NCBI GenBank assembly: GCA_028274465.1
Contig: CM051458.1
Span: 52,503,253-52,567,252 of the forward strand
Reading direction: 5' to 3'
DNA from: Plantago ovata
Taxonomy: Eukaryota > Streptophyta > Magnoliopsida > Lamiales > Plantaginaceae
Length of the DNA: 64,000 bases
Every line of letters starts with the position of its first letter. Within the stretch, counting starts at the first letter, position 1. This document shows positions 41,836 through 53,790 of the stretch, piece after piece. The translations under genes and the position numbers were made by a program. A model generated the notes under the pieces. That model searched no databases, was not told where the DNA came from, and saw only the letters and a program-made list of their open reading frames with translations.

Positions 41836-41938
41836 CTCCCCGCCTCAGGAGGTGGGGGGCGAATCCACGTGTCCAGAAAGCTCCGCGCTCTCTGGACGTC
41901 CGGGGCGATTCTCCCCGCACGGGGCGACTCGCCCCGCG
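41836..41938 (+). repeat. GC-rich palindrome cluster before A1 ORF2
   Basis: A series of inverted repeats includes GGGGCGATTCTCCCC and GGGGCGACTCGCCCC and a longer pair GTCCAGA...TCTGGAC. The GCG-NNN-CGC core is the same as in the LTR cluster at 8045-8126. Confidence 0.75.
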
Positions 41939-42717
41939 TTGCTGCAGAATCAAAAACAGGGCTTGCCCCCCCAATTTCTTCATTTTTCTTCATCTCCTTC
42001 ATCTCACTCCAAAAAATTCCCCAATTTTCAAAATATCTTCAATCCTTCATAAAACCTTCATTACTCCATCAAATTGTGTCTTATTTAGATTCAATTGAAG
42101 CCCGTTACATACTCTTTCTTTTCATCCTAACAAATTTCTTCCTAGTTCATTCAATCTTCTGATTTGAGGTAATCTCACATGAACCCTAATTTTTCAAATT
42201 TGGGGGTTTTTTGATTTATGCTTCAATTAAGCTTATATGATGTATGGGTTGATGTTTTGTGTGATTAGAAACGTTATTCACTATCAATTGCATGTTCAAT
42301 TAGGCTTGGTTTGTTGGTTTGAGAATTTTGCTATTAGATGACTATATCTTGTTAGGCAATGTATCTTTTACTTTCATTCCATGTTTAAACTTGTGTTTGT
42401 TGATATGATAGTGATGGGTGTAATGGTAGAATGCATGATTGATGAAGTTGAGGATTTATGATGCTAGATTTTTTGTTACTATGGTATGAATTGATCCTTA
42501 TGATTCAAGGCATTTGTTGTCTAGCAAGGGCATAATGTGATGTGTGCATGTAGTAGTTACATTGATATGTTGCATGATGAAGTAGCTAGACTAGACATTG
42601 GGTTTTGAGGAGTTCGATTGTTGTAGATATCGCTCGTTTGTTCGCTCGTACATTTGCATATGCATACAAGATACTAAATTGTGTCATACAAGATACTAAT
42701 TGCTATTTGTAGGAATC

Positions 42718-43995
42718 ATGGCTCCACGAGGATCGAAGAAAGCTGGCTCGAGCAAGAAGGGTAAGGGGGTAGCATCAAGCTCCCAACCTTCCACGAGATG
42801 TACGAGTTGTCTCCAGCTGCAATAGATGTCCGACAGAGGCTCGAGGCGGAGCTAGCCAAGGTGGGAGATCGATTATCCCAGACAGACGGATAGATATTCC
42901 GGATGAAGTAGCTAACATTGCAGGGTACAGGACGCTCTCCCGATTGGCGAGTAAAAGGAATTGGGGTTGGTATACTTCAAACAGATTCAAGGGGTACGAC
43001 ATGAGCCTCCTCCATGAGTTCTACGCTGGATTCCCTGATCTTGAGGACAAAAAGAGGGGGTACTCATTCGAGGTCTAATTGTACCATGGACGCCGGCCTC
43101 AATTTCTGCATTCATCCATTTTGGGCAACGGGAGTTCACAAGAAGCAACCACGCCTACGAGTATTCAAGGGCCTCTAGGGGGATAGGGAGTGACATTACA
43201 GATGTGATCTGCAACAGGGAGTACAGGTATCCAGAAACCGGAGCACAACCTGCACGGATCCGTCAGAGTGACCTTAGCATCGAGGCTAAGGCGATGATGA
43301 AATTCTGCATCTTCAACTTGATCCCTAGAAAGAATGACACTTGGATACAACCAAATTACGCCGAGCTCCTCTACTGCTTGATAGGCAAGCATCGAATCGA
43401 CATCGGTCACATCATGTATGCCGAGTATGAGCGCCACTGGGAAAAGAAGAAGAAGCCCTTCATATTTTCGAGCTTCATCACTGCCTACTGCAAATATTAC
43501 GGGGTCGAGGACATTGATGAGGGGGATTGCGAGGTCGATGCCCTTTCACCTTTGACTATTGATGTGCAGCTGACTAGGTATCAAATGAAGAACCCCACGG
43601 TTGCTGCTGCTGATGTGGAAGCACCTTTCCATCCGACTGATTCAGATAATGAAAATGATTATGAGGATGCTATGGAAGCTGATGATGGTCGAGCCCCTAT
43701 CCCGGATATTCCTTTTGTCCATCGAGCACCACATGGGTCTCAAAGCTTTGACTTCTCTGATTTTCGGGCCCATATCACTGATAGTGTTGCAGCCTTGACC
43801 ACTATTGTCCAAGGAATGCGACAAGACCTCGACGAGCACATTGCCTAGTGCAACCGCGATTGGGAGTTGTTTGAGGAGCATCGGCGAGAGGATAGGCAGG
43901 TAAGGTGGGAGCAACAACAGCTCATCCAGCGGCAACATGATCTCCTGTCTGACATCTGGAGAGACTATTATGGGGATGACAATCCCGATAACTAG
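42718..43995 (+). pseudogene. A1 second ORF, plant transposon-type domain, broken
   Basis: The frame opens MAPRGSKKAGSSKKGKG, a basic Ser/Lys leader, and ends near DYYGDDNPDN. The central part (43.1-43.6 kb) has REYRYPETGAQPARIRQSDL, EAKAMMKFCIFNLIPRKNDT, ELLYCLIGKHRIDIGHIMYA and FSSFITAYCKYYGVE. This pattern fits the domain annotated as putative plant transposon protein, which is common in the extra ORF of Athila-type elements; the function is unknown. An acidic linker and a Trp/Gln/Arg-rich helical tail follow. It is broken at a few places. There is no membrane segment. Confidence 0.75.
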
Positions 43996-44905
43996 TCTTT
44001 TCACATGTCCACTCTCAGCCAACCGAGGCCAAACCGTTCGGTAACATCTAGTATCACTTCTTATTACTCATTCTCTTTTGCTAGGGACTAGCTTAAGTTT
44101 CATAAGGGGGATGGGATGTGAACCGTGATGTTAAGTATTGTTTGGCTTTGTGTTGATTGGTATCTTGGTTTTTGTTTGCATTTGCATTTGCACGTTTACT
44201 GCTTTCTTAGTTTTTAGTTGCATACACTACATTCATCCTAGGATAGTCTTGCATGTTTTATGTGGAGTTTATTGCCAAATTTATTGAACTTTTTTATTGG
44301 GTAGATTAACTAATTATGAGATTAATCGTATGCTTCATCTCTATGAATTTGTTTGAGGTTTTTCTCGCTTGGTTTGTCACATTTATGTATTGCACTTAGT
44401 TAAGCTTGGTAGTCTCGACATCACTTAGTGGTGTTTTCTCTACAGCGGTTCACGAACGCCTTTATAATAGGATGATGCATGTTAGGGTCTTATGGTTGTT
44501 TTCCCGAGTAATTATGTACCTTAGAGGCAACAAGTCTTCACCTTGCTTTGAGATTGCTAAATGCCTCGGAAGGAGGTAGTGTGAGATTGTGTGATCCTTT
44601 GTTTGCAACCTATTCTTCCCAATAGGTTTGGAGAGGGGGTTACGCTATCGTTAGACTTGTTTTTCCATTTTTCAGTGTGTGTTGTGAGTTTATATTCCTT
44701 TTTCGTAAATTTGCACTCCAACCTATCCTTTCGAATAGATTTGGGGACGTCGTTGTGTGTCATTTTTGTTTCTTTTTCATTGTGCTACTACTGGCTAAAA
44801 AAAAAAAATGAAAAAAAAAAAAAAGAAAAATTCCAGGAAAAAAACTAGAAAAGAAAAAAAAAGAAGGAATAAAAAAAAAGACCCCAAAAAAGCAAAGAAG
44901 GGTCC
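43996..44905 (+). other. A1 non-coding 3' region
   Basis: This matches the 3' regions of A2 and C: the stretch CCGAGGCCAAACCGTTCGG, a conserved T-rich part, the twin hairpins (44607-44628 and a weaker one at 44719-44742), an A-rich tract (44797-44880) and the GACCC/GGGTC stem (44880-44904). The Tat element is inserted immediately after that stem. Confidence 0.8.
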
Positions 44906-45748
44906 TGTTAGTGTGAAATAAGTCCAGTCCGCATGTACGAACTGGAGCGGTCTAAGAGCGCGACAATGAATCATAGGCCGTCCCTCAAGGGGCGCGACCA
45001 CACCCAAGTATGTCACTAAGGTGTGGTTCGACCAACATAGGGTCCGACCATCACTAAGAGACCAACCCTCAAAATAAGCTCATCACAAGGATAGAGCAGC
45101 AATCGAGATCGAGGAGCGTCTCTAGGGATCGAGGAGCATCTCTATGGCTCGAGGAGGACCTTACGTCAAGGTAACGCTCTTTGAAAGAAACTAGGCAGAA
45201 CACTACTCGGACCACCTACGTACAAGGGAGGCTCGAGGACCCTGGTCGACCAGCCATGGTCGCTCCCTGTGGGACCAGCAATCCGGATTACTTCGTGGGC
45301 CCCGAAAAGTCTAGGTTGCCCTCTCAACCCTAGCCAAGATACTTGGGCCAAGGCCCATGGATCTCCTTAATGGGCTTGGGCCAAGGAAGGCCTCAATCTC
45401 AGTCGTACACGTGTCATGATCCTACGCGACATGACATTAAAAGTCTACAAGTATATAAAGGCTTCATTCATTACTCAACAGTAAGCATTAATACCTCTCA
45501 ACCACCACTCAATATTTCTCTCACTAGGGAAGTCCTCAGCTCCCTACACGTAAAGTCGTCACTCCGGTCTAATACCTTACAGACCGGTTAAGAGACACTA
45601 ACCCCCCCTCTAGTCTATTTCAGGTACGAGAAAGCTACAAGAAGGTTCCCTATCATTTCAAGAGGAACACTACATGAATAAGACATAGAATAGTTGACCA
45701 TAGCGACTCACTGCGAACTTAAGAAGAAGTACGAATTACCCTTCAACA
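44906..45748 (+). repeat. 5' LTR of the Tat element, 843 bp
   Basis: It starts TGTTAGTGTGAAATAAGTCC and ends CCCTTCAACA; the PBS follows after two bases. A TATA box TATATAAAG is at 45452-45460. The five bases before it, GGTCC (44901-44905), are the presumed left target duplication. Confidence 0.88.
45452..45460 (+). promoter_or_regulatory. TATA box of the Tat LTR
   Basis: TATATAAAG lies about 290 bp before the LTR end, with C/T-rich and CA-rich sequence downstream as in plant promoters. It is a candidate by sequence and position. Confidence 0.65.
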
Positions 45749-45750
45749 TT

Positions 45751-45768
45751 TGGCGTCGTCTGAGGGAA
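45751..45768 (+). other. Primer-binding site of the Tat element
   Basis: TGGCGTCGTCTGAGGGAA follows the LTR by two bases, in the position and with the TGG start of a PBS. I do not assign the tRNA. Confidence 0.75.
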
Positions 45769-45835
45769 ACGACACAAAAGGTCATTCCTATCCCTACTGG
45801 TCGAGCCACTACCCTCCTCGTGACCTTTCACGAAT

Positions 45836-48827
45836 ATGCCTCCCAGAAGAAGCAACCGTCTTGCTAATGCACAACCCAGGAATCCTCCTCGACCTAGGGG
45901 CCGTCCCCCTAGTAACGATCGAGGAGGAGGAACGGTTGCTGCTCCGAGGGCACCGAGAAATAACAATGTTGTAAGGAACCAAGATTACACGGAGGGGGCA
46001 TTTACTAATGTCACGGAAGTTCCTATGGAGCGTTGAGATTCTCAAACAACGCCGAGCCTAGGAGGCAGCCTCCTCCAGTAGCCATCAATTAGCCTCTCGT
46101 AGCAGTACAACCCTCCTCAACCGGCCGCATTGAACTTCACCCTTCCTGATGGATCGCGTAGTCCGACCATCAGATTTCGGGATGGGCGAAGCTCAATACG
46201 GCTTATTCCTTCTCACATTACAAGGATATGTGGGGGGTAATGAGGCTGCTAGAGTTAATGCCGAGATCCAAGCTCGAGGAGCACAACAAGTGCTAGTCCA
46301 AGAGCAACCTCGTGACACCCTGGTCGCTCCTTGTCAATCCCAAGGAAGAGCACCAGTTGCACAAGATGAAGCACATTCGAGAGCCAACACAAGGCCGATC
46401 CAATCTCGACTTGGACCATCAAGAGTTCAATCGAGGTTAGGACCTCAAGGTGCCCCGGATGACTTGAGAGATTTGATCGATAGAAGGATACGGGCATCAT
46501 TACAAAATGTAGCTCAACAAGAAAATAGAGCTCAGGTGGTTGCTACACCACCCGCTCTCCCCAATCAAGTTACGCCCAACCAAGTAACTCCTCAAAACCA
46601 ACAAGAAGCGGTGACAGAGAATCAAGCATTGAGAACAGTAGCTGAGGTAACCCCCTCGATCGACCCGATCACGAGGAGGAGGCTCACTCTGGAGGAACTC
46701 AACGTGAGGAAATCCGCACTTGATGCTCAGATAAAGACTCTACGAGGAACTGTCCATGAGAAAGAGCAAGACCAAGATCCGTGCCCTTTGTGCGACGAGA
46801 TTAGAAGCCACCAAGCCAAAATCGAAAGAGGGTTCCCCACCTTTGAAAGTTATGATGGAACAAGTTGTCCGAAGGATTACTTGGTAAGATTTGGCACTAA
46901 GATGGACGCTTATGGTCATGATTCGATGACCAAAGCACTCCTCTTCCCGGCTAACCTCTCCGGAGAAGCCATGAAGTGGTGGTCGCGCCTCCCTCATCGA
47001 TCCATCAAGTCATATAGAGATCTCTGCAAGGAGTTCTCTAGGCGTTTCGAGAAGGTTATAAATGCCAAGAGAAGAGTGAGGTACTTGGCCGAAATCGTTC
47101 AGAGAAACAATGAGGACTTGAGGGACTTCATCAATCGCTTTCATGAAGAAGCCCTCCAAGTTGAAGATCACTCGATCAATGAGAGGAAAGAATATTTGTA
47201 TGGTAACACTACCTACATCAAGTTCCAAGATGTACTCTCAGCATCGTGTGTGGAGAATGAAGCACAACTTGCTAAGGTTTGCAAGGATTTCCTCGAGGCT
47301 GAGGAATTCCGTAAAACCGTCACAGTGAGAACCAATCTTCCCAAGGAAAAAGGGAAGGAAAAAAGAAAAGGAGAAGGAGTACCCTCCTCGCATGCAAAAT
47401 CTCGGAAAGCAAAGGAAAGATCAAAAGTTTGGGCTGGTCAAAGAGGGCCACTCTAGGAATGATTTCAGAGACAAGAGGTCTCCTCCTAGGAGGTCACCTC
47501 CAAGACGATATAGCAACTACACAGACTTAGATAGGCCAAGATCCGACATCTTGAACTATATAGTCTCGAGGAAGCTAGACGTCTCCTGGCCACCACCGAT
47601 TCAAGAAAACCAAAGGAACAAGAGTTCGGAAAAATTTTGCAAGTTCCACAAGGGGAAAGGGCATACCTCCGACGAGTGTGTCAAACTCAAGAACGAAATT
47701 CAGAGGATGATACGCAATGGCCAGTTGGTTAGCTACATCCGGAAGGAGGAACCTCTGACACTCCTGCCTCCACCACCTCAAAGTGGGAGCGAGCACCATT
47801 ACCAACGAAACCCTCATGATGATGATATTCATAATTACAACAATTATGAGAAACGCCCCGTGAATGGAAGCATCCACACTCTTACAATTGCGGGAGGGCC
47901 CGCGGGAGGCGACACTCGTAATCAAAGGGAGATTACGGCGGACAATCTTAGAGTCCGAGATGTGAAGTATGCTCAAGCCGCACGACCGGGAATCAATGTT
48001 ATCTCTTTCGATGATAGCGAGATACCTCTGAGGCATGCCGGAGGAGGGAACATCTATGATCCTTGTGTCCCACTTGTAGTTTCCTTGGATGTTCAATCAT
48101 ATAAGTTAGGAAGGATCCTCGTCGACACCGGATGTTCGGCTAACTTGATTTTCACCGGAACCTTGAAGAGGATGCAAATGAATCCGAGAGAAGGGCTCAA
48201 GGAAGTGAGGAGCGCATTGGTAGGGTTCGGAGGTCAACCTATCATGCCACTCGGAATGATCAACCTCACGGTGTCAATGGGTAGTGCTCCTCGACGAGTG
48301 ACGTAACATGTTCCTTTTGTGGTCGTCGATATGCCATTTGATTATTTTCCAGTCCTAGGCCGACCCGGTCTCTCCCAATTCCGAGCTGTAGTGTCTACGG
48401 TCCACAACAAGTTAAAGTTCCGCACTCCTTTGGGAACCGGACAAGAGGTAGGAGACATACGAGAAGCAGGGGAATGCTACACCATGTCAGCCAAGTTCAC
48501 ATCTAGGGTCGCCATTGGAGAGCCCAACCAGGGCCAATCATCCGAGGAGACACCCCTTGTTCACAATGCGCCTTATCGTTTCTACACGGTTCGGCGAGTG
48601 AAGAGAAAGTCAAAAAAGCCAAGTCCGTCACTTAGGCGAAGAAAAGCAACCATGAAGAAAGACAAGGATACTCTAGTAGGAGCTGTTAAGGAGCTCGAGG
48701 AGTATCAAGTCATTCCACCAGTCTCACCTTCTTCCAAAAAGAAGAAATTCTTTCAGGAAAACAAAATTGAAGAAAGAGAAGCCCTAGAAGAAATCCAAAT
48801 CGTCGAAGGAAGTGCCGACAAGGTTAC
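45836..48827 (+). pseudogene. Tat gag-protease, broken
   Basis: The region opens MPPRRSNRLANAQPRNPPRP. The Tat-type Gag core (46.8-47.3 kb) has TFESYDGTSCPKDYLVRFGT, FPANLSGEAMKWWSRLPHRS and FSRRFEKVINAKRRVRYLAE. An Arg/Pro-rich linker leads to a knuckle-like CKFHKGKGHTSDEC, then an aspartic protease with ILVDTGCSANLIF (near 48.12 kb), VGFGGQPIMPLG and PFDYFPVLGRPGLSQFRAVV. A Lys-rich linker then leads toward RT, interrupted by element C at 48828. It has about three breaks. Confidence 0.85.
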
Positions 48828-49886
48828 TGATGAACCGCGGATGTCGTGCTCCGAATTCAAGCAAATAAATTTGTAATTAGCCAAAGGCAATCCACAACTA
48901 CAACGAAAACCGTAGTGTAGCAGTACAATGACTCGAGTGTCGTTCTCTCAGGACTATAACTAGCTTTATCTATTTAACAAGAGAATATAAAACAGCAGAC
49001 AGATACCAATAGGGGGTTTCTAGCAGATAATGGAGATTGGTGATAGTATGGTCTTTCTTAACATAACGGGTCGATAATCATGCATAAATTCCTCGGTCTT
49101 GCATAGAGATCTTTGAATCAATCTAGTGTCCAGTTGCAAATATTAAGCACTACGAAGATAATTGGTCTGACAAGTCAATCACGATTGTCCTAATGTGTTC
49201 CATAATTATTCAATACTACGAAGATAATTGGTCTGATGGTCGACAAGTGTCCAATTGTGTATAATAATTAATACAACATACGAGAATTTTGGTTGCAACT
49301 GATCAACGAAATAAAGCAATGACACGGAGTATAATGCGCGATATAGCCATTAGCATAATTATCTTCCCTTCGCTAAGAATTCACATACTACCACCAATGA
49401 TAAGTTTAGCTACTCATAATAGGCATGCAATCAACAGAAATCATAGAAGAAAACATGTTGAAAGAATATAATAAAATAAGTAGAATAAAACTGTAAGATA
49501 CAAAGTTACCGAAGGTTGTCAATCTCCGGATGATTGCGATCCTAGGAGCTCCAAACTGCTATGAAAAAGTATCCCCTAAGCTACGGAACTCCCATGACAG
49601 GCCCCGGGAAGTTCCTACCTAAAACTATAGAGAGAGGTGAGAAAGTAGGTCAGGAAAGATATGATTTTCGGAGAAAACTGAACAACTATATATAGGCCCC
49701 AAAATACTGTGGGGCGGTTCGCCGCACACACCGGGCGGTTCACCCGGTGTGGGGCGGTTCGCCCCACCTCTGGTGAAAAAGAGGTGAAAAATACTCGAAT
49801 GCATTAAAATATAGCTAAATTAACATAGAGGATAGCTAAAATAGGTGAAAAAGACTCGAATGAAAGTGTAAAATACACATTCATCA
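48828..49886 (-). repeat. 3' LTR of C, 1059 bp
   Basis: On the + strand it begins TGATGAACCGCGGATGTCG. This differs from A2 and D in the first ~35 bases and is then homologous. A palindrome cluster lies at 49708-49772. Confidence 0.9.
49708..49772 (-). repeat. Palindrome cluster in the C LTR
   Basis: There are three successive inverted repeats built on GGCG-GTT-CGCC, with arms GTGGGGCG, ACACCGGGCG and GTGGGGCG and few mismatches. The arm types match those at 8045-8126, but the central triplet is GTT (AAC on the sense strand) instead of AAT or AGT. Confidence 0.85.
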
Positions 49887-51464
49887 AACTCCCCAAACCG
49901 AACCTTTGCTTGTCCTCAAGCAACTAAGCTAGACTCTAATACAAAAAACATGCAAGACACAAAATGGAGTCTCATGCCAAATAAAATGAACTAATCTACT
50001 GAATCTACCAAATAACATATGAACAAAAACCATATAAATCAAAGCATGAATATAGGTTGAAGAATACCTCGATTGACTTATACACATCCACATAAGCACT
50101 TATGTCAAGACAAGATAGTCTCTCGTAACATTCTCTACCTGGACCTAGTCAGTGACGACGTAATGAAGCATGCTAAGATACGAATGGTTGCCCCGTGCCT
50201 ATGAAACTGAGGACTTACTGCTTTTCCACCATGTTAAGACTTTTCCTCAAAAGAGGTCGAACCAGTACCGGCTCTCGTCAAACGAAGGAGGGTTCCCTAT
50301 AAAAGATAACTCTCCCCTATTCTACCCATCTCTCAAGTAAAGTCTTAAACTATTCACCACTTCCTGAATGGCAGGACGAGGGTGGTCTAGAACAGATGAC
50401 ACTCAAGACAAAAAAAAAATGAGATAAAAACACGATTACGAACATTACAAAAAATGGAAAAGACTCAACACTTTGCTAACTGCTATTTGGCTTTCTTTTT
50501 TGGACCCTTCTTTGCTTTTTTGGGGTCTTTTCTTTTTTCTTCTTTTTTTTCTTTCCAGATTTTTTTCTTGTTCTTTTTCTTTTTTTTTCTGGAATTTTTT
50601 TCTTTCTTTTTTTCAATTTTTCTAGCCAGTAGTAGCATAACAAAAAGAGAAACAAAATGACTCACACGACTTCCCCAAACCTATTCGAAAGAATAGGTTG
50701 GAGCACAAAATTTACGGAAAATGAAAAATAACTCACGATACGAAAATGAAAAACAGAAACAAGTCTATGATGGTGTAACCCCCTCCCCAAACCTATTCGG
50801 AAGAATAGGTTATAAACAAAGGATCACACAACCTCAGACTACCTCCTTCCTAGGCATTTAGCAATCTCAAAGCATGGTGAAGACTTGTTGCCTCTTAGGT
50901 ACATAATTACTCGGGAAAACAACCATAAGACCCTAACATGCATCATCCTATTATAAAGGCCTTCGTGAACCGCAGTAGAGAAAACACCACTAAGTGATGT
51001 CGAGACTACCAAGCTTAAGTAAGTGCAATACATAAATGTGACAAGCCAAGCGAGAAAACCCTCAAACAAATTCATAGAGATGAAGCATACGATTAATGGC
51101 ATAGTTAGTTGATCTACCCAATAAAAAAGTTCAAAAAATTCGGCAATAAACTCCATATAAAACATGCAAAACTATCCTAGGAAAGCAGTAAACGTGCAAA
51201 TGCAAAAAATTTCACGAGTTTTTCATAAGCAAGATAAGGATAGAGATAACCAGCGATAACTTCCTCCCCAACCTGAACGTCGTCGCTCGTCCCGAACGTC
51301 GAAAGTGGATCCAAGGTGAGAGCTAATGCTTGTATAAGTGACCTATAATACTCAATCAAACTCGTGAGATAAAATCTAAAGCGGTAAAGAAAGCGATAAA
51401 AATTCCGGGTTGCCTCCAGGAGAGCGTCATTGTTTAAAGTCTTTGACTCGACTCCTGTCTGCAC
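49887..51464 (-). other. C non-coding 3' region with twin hairpins
   Basis: About 1.6 kb without a gene separates protease and the 3' LTR. Read on the - strand it contains the GGGAGGCAACCC-type stem (51405-51420), twin hairpins (50790-50811 and 50678-50699, arms AACCTATTC/GAATAGGTT), an A-rich tract, the GACCC/GGGTC stem (50503-50527), blocks shared with A2 and B, and the polypurine tract. Confidence 0.8.
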
Positions 51465-53621
51465 CTATCTCTTCTTTTTGCGGGTACTATAATTCCCCTT
51501 CATTGATCTCCTCTCCATGCCACGAACCTGTGAATAAGAAAGAATATAGGTTGTAAGACCACAATAGTGAGTAGTGAAAGAAATATCAGGCTGTTCAGGT
51601 GGATCAGGTATGGCTTGCAACACATGTTGCTTGCCATCCACTTCGATAGTGCAAGTCCTTTGGTAGATGTCCATTACGGAGCGTAGCTTAGTCAAGAATG
51701 TTCGTCCTAAGAGTATGACATCCCCCGTTCCTGGTGCTGATGCTGGCATAATTACAAAATCGGTGTAGACAGAGGCTTCACCAATTTTGACTAATACATT
51801 CTTCACAACGCCTTCGGGTTTCACAAGGGATCCATCCGCCAGTTGCACAATAGCCTTATGCACAGTTAGTTCTCCAAGGTTACTCTTCTCGAAAACATTC
51901 AAAGGGAGCACATTAGAGTAGGATCATGTGTCTAGTGTGGCTCGGACATCTTCAAGCTCCCCATTGCACCTTAACATCGAAACTTTGAGGAAGTGGCTCG
52001 GGATCCTCTTGCTCCTCTTCACTCTTGTTAGTACCAAGGTCCTTTTCTTCTTCTTCGGCTTGTGGGGGCAGTTCCCTCTTGCAACTCTCGCACTTAGCAA
52101 CATTCTTGATGGTCATTTCAACAGGTAGATCACCCACTAAGTTAATGGACAACGACTTCTCAGTGTTGCTGGGCAGTTTGCCTTGCTCCCTACTTGCTCC
52201 TCGGTCGATCAACTCTTGCATCTTTTGATGGGCAAGCCTAGTGCTCTCTTCCAACTTATCAAGCCTTGCCCTAGTCTTCTCGGAATCTTCTTCATAACGT
52301 TTGAGAAAAATCTGTGTGTGATCCACCATCTTCTGCAAGTTCTCCATCAGTTGAGCCGACTTCGACTTCGGTGGCTCTTTCGGAGCGGGTTTTCGCAGTG
52401 ATCATTACCATAGTTTAGCCTACTACGGTCTTGGTTAGGTCCATAAGTTTGGTTAGTCGGTGCATATCCTTGATTGTTACGGTATCCTTTTCTCCAAAAT
52501 CCACCTCGAGGATTCCTACCGTCTTGTCCGTAGCTAACTTCTTGAGTACCAAACTCCGTAGCAAAGGCTTCTTCTTCGCCTCCTCGAGCCCAGTTGCCAT
52601 CATCGTATGCCAGATCCGATCTACACATATGAGCTCCATGCCCATAGTTCTTGCATATTCGGCATACTTCGTTCGAAACAGTTGTTCCGGTGGCGCTCTT
52701 GAGGACTTGCTTCAATTCGTTGGTAAAGCACTCGAATTGATCCCCATTCCCCCTGTACATAGGGGCTTCTTGAGTTGGTGGAGCTTCAGGTCCACGTTTC
52801 CTAACCATTGCTCTTGGGTCCTTGAACTGCGAACCCTTAGCAAGCCTTTCGAAAATAGCCCAGACGGCTTATGCGGTTTCCTCCCAAATATTGCATCGGC
52901 ATTGGAAATCCACCATTTGTTGGTTCTCGAAGGTTAGTCCATTATAGAAGTGTTGTACTAAGTCAGAAAGTTCAAAACCATGGTGAGGGCACTTGTTCGT
53001 GAGATCTTGGAATCTTTCAAACGCGGTGTAGATGGTGTCATCATAGTCCTGCTTGAATCCAGTGATCTGCACCTTTAGCGCGGTAGTCAAGGTGTGAGGG
53101 AAGTATTTCTCCATGAAAGCTGAAAAAACCTTTTCCCAAGTGTCCAGCGAGCCGGCTGGTAGAGAACTCAGCCATGACTTGGCTCTGTCGCCAAGTCCCA
53201 TAGCGAAAACCTTCATCCTCAACTCATCCGTTGTTATGTCAGCTCCGGGTCGTGGGAGTTGGTTGACGAAATCATCGATATCGTGCAAGTACCCCATCAC
53301 ATCTTCCCTTGATAAGCCATAGAACCTCGGAAGTTGTTGGAATGCGTGGTTCTTGATCTCCAGATCTCGGGTTGCAGACGAAAGAACAATCGCCGGTCCC
53401 CTCATACGATCCTTGGTGGGTTGAACCCATGCCTTCAGTGGTCTAGCTTCTGCCATTCCGTCGATTTCCTTGAAGAGACTGTGTAGAGATTCAGAGCAAT
53501 CGATTTCCTCTATTTCCTCTAGTGCGCGCCTTTCAAGTAGTCGCCTTCTCTGGTGGTAGACTATGTCGATCTCAGCAATTGAATCAGCAAGCGGTGTTCC
53601 TGCAGAACGTGTATGCGGCAT
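51465..53621 (-). pseudogene. Athila-like C gag-protease, broken
   Basis: It starts MPHTRSAGTPLADSIAEIDI and follows A1 Gag closely through the capsid core. The CCHC knuckle is CRICKNYGHGAHMC, and the helical DRGASREQGKLPSNTEKS segment follows. The protease region has VILLGRTFLTKLRSVMDIY and ends near RRSMKGNYSTRKKKR. It is broken at about three or four places. It encodes particle protein and protease only; no RT or integrase follows. Confidence 0.85.
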
Positions 53622-53769
53622 ACACTATCTATAACAGACTAGGAAAGGTGATTAGAAACAGACTAGGAAAGCAGTATCAAAGAGAGATTAAAAAGGAAAA
53701 CTAAAACTAATAGAATTAGGAATCTAAAGCTGAAAATATAAACAAATTAAACAGAAAAAAGGAGTATAG

Positions 53770-53787
53770 TCCCCGGCAACGGCGCCA
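53770..53787 (-). other. Athila-type primer-binding site of C
   Basis: TCCCCGGCAACGGCGCCA on the + strand, three bases from the 5' LTR, is identical to the other Athila PBS sites here. Confidence 0.9.
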
Positions 53788-53790
53788 ATT

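Larger units (their letters stand above)
41590..42717 (+). other. A1 inter-ORF spacer: hairpin, palindromes and probable leader intron
   Basis: The spacer between protease and the second ORF holds a conserved stem CGGG-AGGCAA-CCCG (41635-41648) and a palindrome cluster (about 41836-41938, including GGGGCGACTCGCCCC). A probable intron then runs from GAG|GTAATC (42169) to TTTGTAG|GAATC (42712), ending six bases before the ORF2 start. The intron is T-rich and about 544 bp, normal for a plant leader intron. Splicing of second ORFs is known for some plant env-like gypsy elements. Confidence 0.6.
32705..44905 (+). mobile_element. Athila-like element A1 (family A), 5' LTR to 3' region
   Basis: This is a + strand Athila-like element inserted in the copia integrase region; the preceding AGAAT (32700-32704) would be its target duplication. 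It has a 5' LTR, PBS, gag-protease (split by element A2), a non-coding spacer with palindromes and a probable intron, a second ORF, and a 3' region with the twin hairpins. The 3' LTR lies beyond the Tat element that interrupts it at 44906. No RT, RNase H or integrase is found between protease and the second ORF. It is broken at a few places in each gene. Confidence 0.88.

Noticed and set aside
44795-45016. Frames made of Phe/Lys runs here and at 50454-50665
   Set aside because: They are products of the A-rich/T-rich tract of the Athila 3' region.
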